Source: Pedobacter rhizosphaerae (GTDB taxonomy: Bacteria; Bacteroidota; Bacteroidia; Sphingobacteriales; Sphingobacteriaceae). From it: a DNA stretch of 59,731 nucleotides. Each line of letters starts with the position of its first letter. The first letter of the stretch is position 1. The position numbers and the translations under genes are program-made. Shown in pieces: positions 43,973 to 53,331 of this stretch. The DNA lies in NCBI RefSeq assembly GCF_900111155.1, contig NZ_FOGG01000030.1, forward strand, positions 1 to 59,731. Direction: 5' to 3'. Below the pieces are notes generated by a model, which worked only from the letters and a program-made list of their open reading frames with translations, was not told where the DNA came from and ran no database searches.

Positions 43973-45592
43973 CTATTCGATGGTAACACGCATAATGTTG
44001 TTCGCTGGCTGATTGTCGAACCGGTTTATATGACCAATCAGCAAGAGGGCTTTTTTCCCATCAGCCGATTTGGTTTCAATTGCGTCGGCTAAACCACCCT
44101 GAAAAGGTCCGGTGGTATTGTAGCCCGCAGCCAGATCGCCCTTGCTGTTTAGAATCATGAATCCATTTCGGGTAACATTGTTATATTTTTTGAAACCACC
44201 ACTCAATACGATCAATCCACTATTAAGTTGTTTGGCAAAACTGGCATATCCACCATCCAGCGTTTTCGCTGTAAATGATTCATCCAGGCTTCCATCTTCA
44301 TTGAGCATAGCAATGCCAATGGCTGTTTTACCGTTGTATTTGGTAAACGAACCGGTCATCATGTATTTCCGGGTGGTGGCATTGTAAATCAATGAGAAAA
44401 TCTGGTTGTCGGCACCACTTCCTGCATTAAATGTTGGGTCGATTGTTCCATTTGCATTGAGCCTGATAATACGTCCTGCTGCCTGTCCATCAAAAGTATT
44501 GAAATTGCCAAATACAACCAGTTTCTCCAGTTTATCAGCATCCGTATGCATGTAGGTATCTACTTGGCCGTTTGCGCCAATATTGCCCTTATTCGTGGCG
44601 GTGTTAAAGCGATAAGTTTTATCTAAGGATCCATCCAGATTCATTCTTACGATCTGCCTGATTTCGGTACTATCCAGTATTACGGTATCGCGGGTGAAAT
44701 CATAGTTCGGCTTATCGTAGGTACGTTTTACATAATACCTGAAATTACCAGTTGCCAAAATTTTACCCTGATGCGCATATAACCTGCCAATAAAGTCGTT
44801 GGTTCCTCCATTAAACTTGGGAAAAGCCTTGATGGTTACCGTATCTGTGAGGGAAGGTTTTCTTGCCGTTTTGATTTTTACGGTATCTATAGCACCATTG
44901 GTGAATAAACTTGTGATGTTGCTGATATTTTCTGTACGCTGATTATAGCCACTAAATCCTCCGGCAATGATGAAGCGCCCACCAATTTCGATTACTTTGG
45001 AAAGTGCGCCGTTTGCACCTCTTCCTGTTCTGAAAGTACGATCGTACTCGCCATCGATGGAAGTTCGTGCAATTCTGTTAATCGGCGTAATAATACCTTT
45101 ATTATCAAAATTGTTAAACTGGCCAATTACCAGTGCCCGGCCATCTACCATTTCATAAAACTGACTTACAAAACCATTTGCTCCGGCAGTGGCTTTCCAG
45201 GTGATATCGGTTTTAATTAAACCTGTAACAATAAATTGTGGCCCTATAATCAATTGATCGCCAATGGCGATTGAGGTAACCCCGGTACTTCCCGCATCGG
45301 GCACTTTTACTTTAATGGTGGTAGCGGTTACCTCAGTAACTTCTCCCTTTTCTCCATTAAACATAAAGCTCAATTTATCTTTATAAGGTAGTACACCCGT
45401 TATTTTGAAAGTAACTTCCGTACCTGCAATACCAGAGGCTGGCGTAGGCAGTTCGGTTTCGCTGATCTTGATGCCCAAAGACTGCTTTGCATCCGCATAG
45501 GGATCTTCAAACAGTTCCTCTTCCTTTTTACAACCTTGAATGGCTATTGCAAATAGGAGTATTATGGCTATTATGAATTTAAATTTCTTCAT
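43973..45592 (-). CDS. Surface lipoprotein with IPT/TIG-like domain and delta-60 beta-propeller (DUF5008)
   Basis: The 539-residue protein has a lipoprotein signal (IQGC, Cys21) followed by KKEEEL. Residues about 50-130 form an IPT/TIG-like sandwich (PASGIAGTEVTFKITGVLP, FNGEKGEVTEVTATTIKVKVP). From about 140 to the end, delta-60-type repeats occur: FVSQFYEMVDGRALVIGQF, ALSKVIEIGGRFIIAGGF, MNLDGSLDKTY, LNANGTIDPTFNAGSG and LNEDGSLDESF, which should close a beta-propeller. Such propellers typically mediate binding. It sits between the fasciclin and DUF4983 genes on the same strand with gaps of 36 and 28 bp. The ligand is not known. Confidence 0.85.
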   Translation of the reverse strand: MKKFKFIIAIILLFAIAIQGCKKEEELFEDPYADAKQSLGIKISETELPTPASGIAGTEVTFKITGVLPYKDKLSFMFNGEKGEVTEVTATTIKVKVPDAGSTGVTSIAIGDQLIIGPQFIVTGLIKTDITWKATAGANGFVSQFYEMVDGRALVIGQFNNFDNKGIITPINRIARTSIDGEYDRTFRTGRGANGALSKVIEIGGRFIIAGGFSGYNQRTENISNITSLFTNGAIDTVKIKTARKPSLTDTVTIKAFPKFNGGTNDFIGRLYAHQGKILATGNFRYYVKRTYDKPNYDFTRDTVILDSTEIRQIVRMNLDGSLDKTYRFNTATNKGNIGANGQVDTYMHTDADKLEKLVVFGNFNTFDGQAAGRIIRLNANGTIDPTFNAGSGADNQIFSLIYNATTRKYMMTGSFTKYNGKTAIGIAMLNEDGSLDESFTAKTLDGGYASFAKQLNSGLIVLSGGFKKYNNVTRNGFMILNSKGDLAAGYNTTGPFQGGLADAIETKSADGKKALLLIGHINRFDNQPANNIMRVTIE

Positions 45593-45628
45593 GTCTTAAT
45601 TTCTTAGCTTGAAACATTCTATAAGGTT

Positions 45629-46354
45629 TTAATTGCTTGGATTTTTTAATCCGGTGTTGTACACCTCGTTAAAAAACTCATTTTTATCAAAGCCGAAATA
45701 GGCCGAATTAAATCTCAGGGCGTGTACTACTCCGTTGGTTGGTTTTATATCAGAAGAGGCCACCAGGGTGCTGAACCAGTTATCGTTGGGTTTGGATATA
45801 TCTGGAATATAAGATATTACCAATTGCCTGTAACCGATATACTTAATACCGTTTGCATCGTTAAATACGACCCCAATATTCAGTGCATTATTGCTGTAGG
45901 CATAATAAAGTCCACCCGGATAAACGGATTTAACACTGAAGTCTATCTGGGGATAATCTTTTAAGCGATTTACCCCTTTAAACATATAGCGTTGCAGGTA
46001 TTTTTTCCATATCAAGGGATCAATCTGATCCAATGTTTTAACGGTGTCGCGCCCTGCATTATAGAGTGCACGGTTTAACCCATCGGTTCTGATGGTTCCG
46101 ATGGTTCTTTTTATTACATCATCATCCGGTGCAAAGAAGGTGAAATCTTCATTGCTAAACTCTTGCTCCATATTTGCCAGTTTCACAATTTGAGCGATGG
46201 TATCGAATGGAACAGTTTTATCCCTTAAATATTTAAGCATATTGCCCGGGTATTCGGCAACCGCTTTACCACCATCTATATAGTATTCATCACGTTTGCA
46301 GGCGCTGATGAACAATAAACATGCTGCAGAAACTATGATTATTAGATTTTTCAT
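45629..46354 (-). CDS. Fasciclin-domain lipoprotein
   Basis: The 241-residue protein has a lipoprotein signal (ISAC, Cys19) with KRDEYY after it. The remainder (about 38-225) is a single divergent fasciclin (FAS1) domain: the helix FDTIAQIVKLANMEQEF, the FTFFAPDDDVIKR signature and a C-terminal GVVHALRFN that stands for the usual VxGxVHVID. FAS1 domains are adhesion or ligand-binding modules. It directly follows the SusD gene (gap 18 bp) and precedes the DUF5008 gene. A second, larger FAS1 protein stands in the equivalent place after the other SusD gene of the locus (52.2-53.3 kb), so each SusCD pair has its own fasciclin partner. Confidence 0.87.
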   Translation of the reverse strand: MKNLIIIVSAACLLFISACKRDEYYIDGGKAVAEYPGNMLKYLRDKTVPFDTIAQIVKLANMEQEFSNEDFTFFAPDDDVIKRTIGTIRTDGLNRALYNAGRDTVKTLDQIDPLIWKKYLQRYMFKGVNRLKDYPQIDFSVKSVYPGGLYYAYSNNALNIGVVFNDANGIKYIGYRQLVISYIPDISKPNDNWFSTLVASSDIKPTNGVVHALRFNSAYFGFDKNEFFNEVYNTGLKNPSN

Positions 46355-46372
46355 ATTATTTTTTCTTAAATA

Positions 46373-47905
46373 TTAGTTACCGCCGTTAGTCCAATAATCG
46401 TTTAATCTCATGAAAGGATTATTATTCAATGCACCTGATGCAATTGGCCAGGTCCATGCTCCCCTGTTAAATTTATCTGCGGTAAGTACATTGTAAGACC
46501 ACTGGTTGCTTAAAATTCTTTTTGTTCTTACCAGATCGAAGTAATGATGTCCCTCTCCGATCAATTCTCTTGATCGCTCATAGAAAATGAAATCTTTTAA
46601 CTCGGTACCGCCACCTCCAGAATATTTGGACGCTTCTGCACGATCCCTAACCAGGTTCAAGAGTTTGATGGATTCTGTATCTTCACCCAAATCAGCCAGT
46701 GCTTCAGCGGCTAAAAGGATGGTTCCGCCATATCTAAAAATCATGAAGGTATTATCGGGGTTTGCATCCTCCTCTCCGGTAGCAAAAGAGTTTTGCGCAA
46801 ACTTGAGCATCATAAACTTTCCGTTATCGGTAAAAATGTCTTCATTAAACCAGGCCGTAATGCGTTTATCGCTTCCATCTTGAAACAGCTTTTGCATGTA
46901 CTCGCCACGGTAATAAGCAAAGCTTACGCGGTGGGTATACTCTGGGCGTTTATATGGGTAATGAAGAAACATATCGGCTACCGGAGCCAGATTGGTATTT
47001 ACATCACCATAGTTTACACTTCTGTAAAACTCAAATAAACTTTCATCAGACCTGCCTTTGATAACTGTTGCCCAATCCTTAATTGGAAGTAAACGATAAG
47101 CATTACTGGCGATCAGCTCTTTACCTAACTCTGCTGTTTGCGTGTAGTATTTTTTGGCATTTGCCTGATCGAAACCTGCATTCCACATGTTCATTTCCAT
47201 CATCAGGGCAATGATACTGCCTCTGCTGGCCCTTACACCTTTTAGCGCAGGGTCTGAATATGTCCAGGGCAGAAAGTTCTTGTGTGCTTTTAAATCTTCG
47301 ATACACTTATTCAAAACAGAGACGAAGTTTTCACGAGGTAGTGCTGTAGAATGAAAGGCATCGGTATAGTAAACCACATCACCATACAGTCTAACCATAA
47401 TGAGGTAGCTCAGGTTGCGGATAAATACCGCTTCCGCTTTATATTGGTTTTTCTCATTCTCAGAAATACCAGGCACCCCCTCATCTAGCTTGGCAATTAA
47501 AATATTGGCCCCCTGAATGGCCCGGTAGTAGCCTGTCCAATCGGTTATACGCCAGAAATTGTAATTGATATTAGTTGCCCATGGAACATTTCCATTCAAG
47601 AGAGTAATGAGGTCGTTTTTACCTAAAAATTCTACAAACTGACGTGATGGTGCGTTATCCGACTGGCTTTCATACATCACTTCTCCTGAACGATATTCTC
47701 CGGTAGCCCCTATAAAATGGGTTTCATTGAACTTTCCGAATACAATCCGGGATAAATCATAAATATTAGCAACAACATCATCTTTAGATTGGAAGAAGTT
47801 ATTTCCGGTTAATTTATCTAAAGGCTGTATATCTAAAAACTTTTTACAAGCAGGCAAGCAGAAAGTTGCTGCTATTAATACGGTATAAAGAATAACTTTT
47901 TTCAT
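46373..47905 (-). CDS. SusD/RagB-family outer-membrane lipoprotein (second pair of the double locus)
   Basis: The 510-residue protein has a lipoprotein signal (LPAC, Cys20) followed by KKFLDIQPLDKLTGNNFFQS, a canonical SusD start. The helical TPR region (NQYKAEAVFIRNLSYLIMVRLYGDV, about 152-177) and the C-terminal LKDFIFYERSRELIGEGHHYFDLVR (about 435-460) are in the usual places. It should form the lid of the SusC receptor encoded 11 bp upstream. The ligand is unknown, as no degradative enzyme in the operon points to a specific glycan. Confidence 0.93.
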   Translation of the reverse strand: MKKVILYTVLIAATFCLPACKKFLDIQPLDKLTGNNFFQSKDDVVANIYDLSRIVFGKFNETHFIGATGEYRSGEVMYESQSDNAPSRQFVEFLGKNDLITLLNGNVPWATNINYNFWRITDWTGYYRAIQGANILIAKLDEGVPGISENEKNQYKAEAVFIRNLSYLIMVRLYGDVVYYTDAFHSTALPRENFVSVLNKCIEDLKAHKNFLPWTYSDPALKGVRASRGSIIALMMEMNMWNAGFDQANAKKYYTQTAELGKELIASNAYRLLPIKDWATVIKGRSDESLFEFYRSVNYGDVNTNLAPVADMFLHYPYKRPEYTHRVSFAYYRGEYMQKLFQDGSDKRITAWFNEDIFTDNGKFMMLKFAQNSFATGEEDANPDNTFMIFRYGGTILLAAEALADLGEDTESIKLLNLVRDRAEASKYSGGGGTELKDFIFYERSRELIGEGHHYFDLVRTKRILSNQWSYNVLTADKFNRGAWTWPIASGALNNNPFMRLNDYWTNGGN

Positions 47906-47916
47906 AATCCTATTTC

Positions 47917-50900
47917 TTAATTGCCTGTTATAAGTTCTAAGTTTAACCCAATATTGTAGGTTCGTGGTAATGGATAACCGGTTGAGATATCACGACCGAG
48001 GGGGGTAACATTTTCGGGATTTGGACCGCTGTACGATGAAAAGGTGATTAAGTTATCGGTTGATGCATAGATTCTCAGGTTGTTCAAACCTATTTTTCTG
48101 ATCAATTTTTTAGGGAACATGTAGGAAAGAATAACATTGTTAATTTTCAGGTAACTACCGCTTTCTGCCCATAGGGTCTGATCTGCACGTAGTGGTTGTA
48201 TCTGGTCAAAACGTTTGTAATCATAAGGATATGGGTATTTGGCTACATCTCCGGGTTTGGTCCAAATGTTTAGATCGTTTAATGGCACAACAGCCGACAG
48301 GGCATAAGGATTTCTCATAATGGCAATCCGGTCTGCCAGCGCATTGTTTAAGATGGTTCGATCTGCCGTATAAGTAGCATACACATTTAGGCCCCAGTTT
48401 TTATACCGGAGGTTGGCCGAAATACCGCCTGTGACCAATGGCTGCGAGTTACCGGTTACTTCATAATCCCGGCCATCTAAAATATAATCGCCGTTTACGT
48501 CTTTCATAATAGGATCACCGCCCAGGAAAAATACACCGTTCGATTGGTAGCGTTTTCCTGTAACCGGATCTACAGGAACATCTGCATCGGTTTGGTAAAC
48601 ACCCTGGTTGATTCTTAAATAATTAGATAAAGTATTTCTACCTACCCTAAATACATTGTGCTGGAGGTAAGATGATCCATCAAAACGGATATACTGCCCG
48701 TTGTATTCTGCAGGAAGTTTGAGCAAAATATCGCGGTTTATTGCACCATTCACAGAGAAATCTAACCCGAAATCCTTATTGTTGATAACCTTGTAAGAGA
48801 TCATTAACTCGGTTCCATAGTTGGCAATTCCCAGGTCATTACTCGCCAGCTTATTGAAACCCGTAGTATTCGCTAAAAACCTATCAAACAACAGGTTATC
48901 AACCTTTTTAAAATACGTATCGAAGGCAATGGTTACTTTATTGAAAAACCCGAGGTCAAATCCAAAATTGTACTGAGTAGTGGTAGTTGGTTTCAGCGCC
49001 GGGTTTGGGATCATATCATAATTGATACCAATGGTTGGGCTGTTGTTAAAGTTGCCATTCAGGTTATAAATACCATAAATACTTTGTAAGTTTCCTGTAG
49101 GTACAATATTTTGCCCCCAGGTTAACCTTAAACTTCCATAGTCTAACCATTTTTTATCTGCCAGCCAGTTTTCTTTGTTGAAGTTCCACCTTAAACCTAC
49201 TGATGGATTTTTGGAATAGGGATTTTCTAATCCGCTTGATGAAGTACCATCTAAGCGGTAAGAGAACTCAGCTACATACTTTTTATCGAAATCGTAAGAT
49301 ACCGAACCTGCAAAGGAAGCAATAGTTGCATTTCTATAGTTGCTTAATACCCCCCCCCCTCTTGAATAGTAGGCATCATATCCAACCGGACCCTGTAACT
49401 GATCGTTGGGTATACGTTGCTGGGCGGTGATGCCTGCCTGTGCACCTTGTTTGTAAATCTCGTTGAAGGTGTTCACAAAAAGGTTGTGTTTTTCGCCAAA
49501 GGTTTTAGCATAGGTAATTCCATTACGGTTGTAAAGCTGGAATGTTCTGCCCACGTAATCATTCAACCTGGCAAACTGCCCATTGGCTGCCGCGGGTGTA
49601 AAGGTAGATTCCGTATCAGAAGTATAATCATAACTCAGCGTAGAAGAGGCTGCCAATCCGGGAATAAATTCATATCGTCCCTCAATATTTGCCCTCAAAT
49701 TTCTCGAGTTATTATCATTATAGGTTTGTAAAGCAGAGAGTACGCCCCCGGAAGCCTGATAAAAAGATGGAGGAGGAAGCAAGGTAGAGGCTTGCCCATT
49801 GGCTGCAACGCCCGATTGAAGTAATCCTACCCCATTTCCTTTATTCTGTTTACCTACTGAACCGAATATAGAACCAAAAAACCTGAATTTTTCGGATGGC
49901 TTAAATTCCATATTCATGTTGAGGTTATAGCGGTCGTATCCGGTATTTTTAATTACACCCTTTTCCGAGTAATAACCCAGGTTGGCTTTGTAGTTAAATT
50001 TCTGGTCGCCTCCATCCATAGCCAGGTTATGACTTTGGTTGTATGTGGTTTGATAAAATACGTCCTGCCAATCTGTAGAGTTATTCCAGTAGGCATTTAA
50101 ACTGTCAGATAAAAACGATGTTTCACCGATTCTTCTGATATCATCTATACTTTGTGCATTAAGGATAATCTGCTGAATTTTTAACTGTCTCTCTGCATTA
50201 CCACCCAATGTTTCGCGAAGTTTTGGTGGCGTTTTGGCAAAGAAGTTGGTTACATACCTGATTCTTGGCACTTTAGAATTTCCACGTTTGGTGGTAATAA
50301 TGATTACCCCATAAGCTCCTCTTGAACCATACATGGAAGTTGCCTGTGCGTCTTTAAGGATTTGGATACTTTCTATATCTTCCTGAGGGATTAAGGAAAG
50401 CGGGCTGATACCCGGACCCTGGCTTTGAAAACCAAATTCAGCAGCCTTATCTGCATCCAATGGTACACCATCAATAATGTATAATGGCGATGTAGGCTGA
50501 AGAAATGATTCGTTTCCACTTCCTGAAATACTTAATGTAGAAAGACCACGAACTTGCACCGAACCCCTAAAACCTGGCGCTCCTGTGTTGTTTTGGATAT
50601 TTAATCCTGGTACTTTTCCCTGTAATAGGGTTTCAATATTTGGTGTTGGAGCATCTTGTACCTCTTTTCCCTGAATTAATGCAGAAGAACCAGTGGTGGT
50701 TTCCTTACTTCTCTTTTGATAAGCAACGATGATTACCTGATCGAGCTCTTTCCTGTCTTCACTAATGGTTACAGTAATACTGGTTTGCCCGGTTACTTTA
50801 ACTTTTTGGGTATTGTATCCAAGGAATTTAAAGATTAAGGTTCCCCCTACCGGAGCACTCACCGAAAACTGCCCTTTGCCATTGGTTTGTGTAAGGCCTT

Positions 50901-51063
50901 TATTGGTTGATTCCAGAATGATAGATACACCAGGTACACCAGTCCTTGTTTCTTTATCGATTACTGTACCGTTTATAATGATGTTTTTTTCCTGCGAATA
51001 AGCTTGCGCGCTCCAAATTAAGCACATCACCAGCCATGCGTAAAAACGTATATATTTTTTCAT
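47917..51063 (-). CDS. SusC/RagA-family TonB-dependent receptor (second pair of the double locus)
   Basis: The 1048-residue receptor has a signal peptide (cleavage near AYSQ), a carboxypeptidase-D-regulatory-like domain (about 28-107, IIINGTVIDKETRTGVPGVS), a TonB box LDQVIIVAYQ (about 112), the plug (YIIDGVPLDAD, IQILKDAQATSMYGSRGAYG) and a complete barrel ending RTYNIGLNLELITGN. It forms a transporter with the SusD protein encoded 11 bp downstream. A run of ten G on the coding strand (plus-strand C at 49350-49359) encodes GGG at residues 569-571 in a barrel loop; the frame is intact in this copy, but such a run can slip. The gene starts 21 bp after the DUF5007 gene. Confidence 0.94.
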   Translation of the reverse strand: MKKYIRFYAWLVMCLIWSAQAYSQEKNIIINGTVIDKETRTGVPGVSIILESTNKGLTQTNGKGQFSVSAPVGGTLIFKFLGYNTQKVKVTGQTSITVTISEDRKELDQVIIVAYQKRSKETTTGSSALIQGKEVQDAPTPNIETLLQGKVPGLNIQNNTGAPGFRGSVQVRGLSTLSISGSGNESFLQPTSPLYIIDGVPLDADKAAEFGFQSQGPGISPLSLIPQEDIESIQILKDAQATSMYGSRGAYGVIIITTKRGNSKVPRIRYVTNFFAKTPPKLRETLGGNAERQLKIQQIILNAQSIDDIRRIGETSFLSDSLNAYWNNSTDWQDVFYQTTYNQSHNLAMDGGDQKFNYKANLGYYSEKGVIKNTGYDRYNLNMNMEFKPSEKFRFFGSIFGSVGKQNKGNGVGLLQSGVAANGQASTLLPPPSFYQASGGVLSALQTYNDNNSRNLRANIEGRYEFIPGLAASSTLSYDYTSDTESTFTPAAANGQFARLNDYVGRTFQLYNRNGITYAKTFGEKHNLFVNTFNEIYKQGAQAGITAQQRIPNDQLQGPVGYDAYYSRGGGVLSNYRNATIASFAGSVSYDFDKKYVAEFSYRLDGTSSSGLENPYSKNPSVGLRWNFNKENWLADKKWLDYGSLRLTWGQNIVPTGNLQSIYGIYNLNGNFNNSPTIGINYDMIPNPALKPTTTTQYNFGFDLGFFNKVTIAFDTYFKKVDNLLFDRFLANTTGFNKLASNDLGIANYGTELMISYKVINNKDFGLDFSVNGAINRDILLKLPAEYNGQYIRFDGSSYLQHNVFRVGRNTLSNYLRINQGVYQTDADVPVDPVTGKRYQSNGVFFLGGDPIMKDVNGDYILDGRDYEVTGNSQPLVTGGISANLRYKNWGLNVYATYTADRTILNNALADRIAIMRNPYALSAVVPLNDLNIWTKPGDVAKYPYPYDYKRFDQIQPLRADQTLWAESGSYLKINNVILSYMFPKKLIRKIGLNNLRIYASTDNLITFSSYSGPNPENVTPLGRDISTGYPLPRTYNIGLNLELITGN
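49350..49359. repeat. Ten-base C/G homopolymer inside a susC-like gene
   Basis: The coding strand has ten consecutive G within the codons for Arg-Gly-Gly-Gly-Val (residues 568-572) of the SusC-like receptor. The gene is in frame at this length. No other homopolymeric G/C run of this length was noticed in the window. Confidence 0.85.
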
Positions 51064-51083
51064 AATGATTAGCTTTAAACTTC

Positions 51084-52205
51084 TTATTCGTTAATGAACT
51101 TTGGATTATCGTTTCTGAAGTGAAATACGATTTCCCAATCGCCTGTTTTGTAGATTGCGAAATCAATTCCGGCATATGCGGTAACCCTGATCCCCCCAAA
51201 ACCTAAGCGTGAATAACTTAACTCTGCTTTTGCTCTCGATCCTCCCGTTGCATATGAGGTTGGTATTTCTACCAATGGAATAGGATAAGCCACGTCATAC
51301 TGCACGTAGGTGGCGGTTTTCTGCACATTGAAACCATGAATCATCTTCTCCCAACGGGTTTCATTGAATAAAGCCGGGTTAATTGGTTTACTGTCCTTAT
51401 CTAATGCCACAATTCTTAAAGAATGCCCATTTCCACCTGTAAATGGTCTGATGTATACCACTACATCCTTTTTATCATCATTACTTACCAGGTTAACATT
51501 TGTATTTACCCCAACAACATTACTGAGATAAGGACGGATATAATCTCTCAGCGTTTTATCGAATGGAAATTTCGGATCAGGTGCAGGAAGCCCGGTGTAC
51601 AGGTTCATATCATTGGATGGTTCGTACGGGCGCTCCCTCCATGGCCTGATTTGCAAATCCTTAATTAAGCGTTCACCTCCTGTATTTTTAATCTTCATAT
51701 CGAAATACCGGGTATCCTGAGAAAAATTAGTGCTATCCGTAGGGCGTGGTGTAATCAGTTCATTGGTAGAAGAAGCCCAAAGAATGAATTGTCCGGAAGA
51801 ACGAACTTCGAACAAAGCATGTTCTTCGAGTTTACGTTTCGCTTCAATTTCTGCCAGGCTGGTTTCCAATCCGGTATAAGGCGCTATCCAAACATAGGTA
51901 GGTACCTTTTTAAAAATATCTGTTACCGGCCTTCCATCACCAAACCTGGCATTTGTAATTTCAAAGCTCATGGGTGATGTAGAGTTATCTGCATTAAACT
52001 GCCCCATTACGTTATTTCTGCCAATAATGGGTTCGAAAATTTTATTGGTATAGTTAACATTGTTACTGAGGTAATCTTTCTCAGTCGGCAAATCGAATAT
52101 TTTTTTGCAGCTGCCCAAGGTCAAAACGCCGACCATGGCAAAAAGGAGTTCTTTTTTAGCCAGTAATCTCATTAGATTATTGCTTTTATATTTTCTGTAT
52201 TCCAT
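51084..52205 (-). CDS. DUF5007-type surface lipoprotein
   Basis: The 373-residue product has a lipoprotein signal (LTLGSC, then KKIFDLP). The first in-frame ATG (52205) lies 4 bp from the preceding stop; an internal ATG at 52172 gives a more standard signal peptide (MRLLAKKELLFAMVG) and may be the real start. The rest resembles DUF5007, a family seen next to SusC/SusD genes: YLSNNVNYTNKIFEPIIGRNNVMGQFNADNSTSP in the N-terminal part and an all-beta C-terminus (YVQYDVAYPIPLVEIPTSYA, GFGGIRVTAYAGIDFAIYKTG). Function is unknown. It stands between the fasciclin/discoidin gene and the second SusC gene, joining the two SusCD halves of the operon. Confidence 0.8.
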   Translation of the reverse strand: MEYRKYKSNNLMRLLAKKELLFAMVGVLTLGSCKKIFDLPTEKDYLSNNVNYTNKIFEPIIGRNNVMGQFNADNSTSPMSFEITNARFGDGRPVTDIFKKVPTYVWIAPYTGLETSLAEIEAKRKLEEHALFEVRSSGQFILWASSTNELITPRPTDSTNFSQDTRYFDMKIKNTGGERLIKDLQIRPWRERPYEPSNDMNLYTGLPAPDPKFPFDKTLRDYIRPYLSNVVGVNTNVNLVSNDDKKDVVVYIRPFTGGNGHSLRIVALDKDSKPINPALFNETRWEKMIHGFNVQKTATYVQYDVAYPIPLVEIPTSYATGGSRAKAELSYSRLGFGGIRVTAYAGIDFAIYKTGDWEIVFHFRNDNPKFINE

Positions 52206-52208
52206 GAT

Positions 52209-53318
52209 CTATTTCGTTTTATTAATGGTCCACTCGGCAAGTTGGAATACTCCACCGCTTCTGAGTTCGGTTATATCAACACGGTAGTATTTATACGCTA
52301 CCTTATTATCACATCTGAAAACTTTTGGCTGATATCTTTCTTCGAAAAAGAAGTTAGATACCCGGTGAAGTTCTACCCAGTTAGCCCCATCATTTGACCC
52401 TTCATAGGTCCATGCTCTTGGATCACGCTCAGGTGAATCGTTCGCAGAGGTAAGGGTATAAACGGATGATACTTCTGGTGTTTTCAGTTCAAACTGCATC
52501 CATAAACGACCATTTAAATCTGCCAGGAATTTGGTGTGGTCGTCGCCATCAATCACCTTCTTAGATCCTTCACCACTATTAGCTCCTCCATTATTATCAT
52601 GATGTACCGTTAATGTTCCGCCAATCAATGCCATTAGGTTCGGTGGTGGCGGAACAAATGTTAAACGGGTAACAAACTCGTCAAATCCGAAGATGTGGTC
52701 GGGACTAATAACATGCACCAAACCGTTTTTAGTTTTGATGTTGTTGGAAGCGGTAGTACTCATGGCCCAGTTTCTTATAAACTTGCTTCTTTTGGTATTG
52801 GCAAATTCAATAACCTCCGGGCCAGCAGCCACCTGCCCAGAAGCCGATCTTCTGTTTAATTTTGCATGCATCGGGTAGCCAAAGCGAACACCCTTTAGGT
52901 CTAAACCATCTTGCAATACCAATGAATCTGATGGTCTTCTACCTCTAATAATGTAATAAGATACCATGGTATCGAGTTGTACTCCGTCTATATTGGATAA
53001 AAACAGGGGGTCTTTGTCGGATCTTTTGCGCAAAGTATTTAAATTGGTTAAGGCCAATTGAAAACTTGGGTTGGAAACCGCAAACAGCGTTACGTTACTA
53101 TCGGTTAAAGTGGTTTTCAGCCCCATCCTGTCAATCGCCACCAATAAGGAGTCATAAACCCCGGGTTTGCTTTTCAAATATTCGTAAGTATTGCCTGTAA
53201 ATGCAGTATTTTCATCGGCAGCATCATAATAGCCCCCGTTCTTTTTACAAGCGGTGTAGCCAAGTGTAAGCAATGCAAACATTGCCACTGCGCTGATATA
53301 TTTTAATGACTTTTTCAT
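52209..53318 (-). CDS. Fasciclin + discoidin (F5/8 type C) lipoprotein
   Basis: The 369-residue protein has a lipoprotein signal (YTAC, Cys24) followed by KKNGGYYD. A fasciclin domain covers about 40-220 (YLKSKPGVYDSLLVAIDRMGL, NVTLFAVSNPSFQLAL, GLVHVISPDHIFG). A discoidin-type sandwich covers about 235-369 (GSKKVIDGDDHTKFLADL, MQFELKTPEVSSVYTLTSAN, AWTYEGSNDGANW, GVFQLAEWTINK). The discoidin part is paralogous to that of the PKD/discoidin protein at 39.9-40.8 kb. It starts 13 bp after the SusD gene, mirroring the order SusC-SusD-fasciclin of the second pair. It is probably an adhesion or ligand-binding accessory of the first transporter. Confidence 0.88.
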   Translation of the reverse strand: MKKSLKYISAVAMFALLTLGYTACKKNGGYYDAADENTAFTGNTYEYLKSKPGVYDSLLVAIDRMGLKTTLTDSNVTLFAVSNPSFQLALTNLNTLRKRSDKDPLFLSNIDGVQLDTMVSYYIIRGRRPSDSLVLQDGLDLKGVRFGYPMHAKLNRRSASGQVAAGPEVIEFANTKRSKFIRNWAMSTTASNNIKTKNGLVHVISPDHIFGFDEFVTRLTFVPPPPNLMALIGGTLTVHHDNNGGANSGEGSKKVIDGDDHTKFLADLNGRLWMQFELKTPEVSSVYTLTSANDSPERDPRAWTYEGSNDGANWVELHRVSNFFFEERYQPKVFRCDNKVAYKYYRVDITELRSGGVFQLAEWTINKTK

Positions 53319-53331
53319 ATCTGTATATGGT

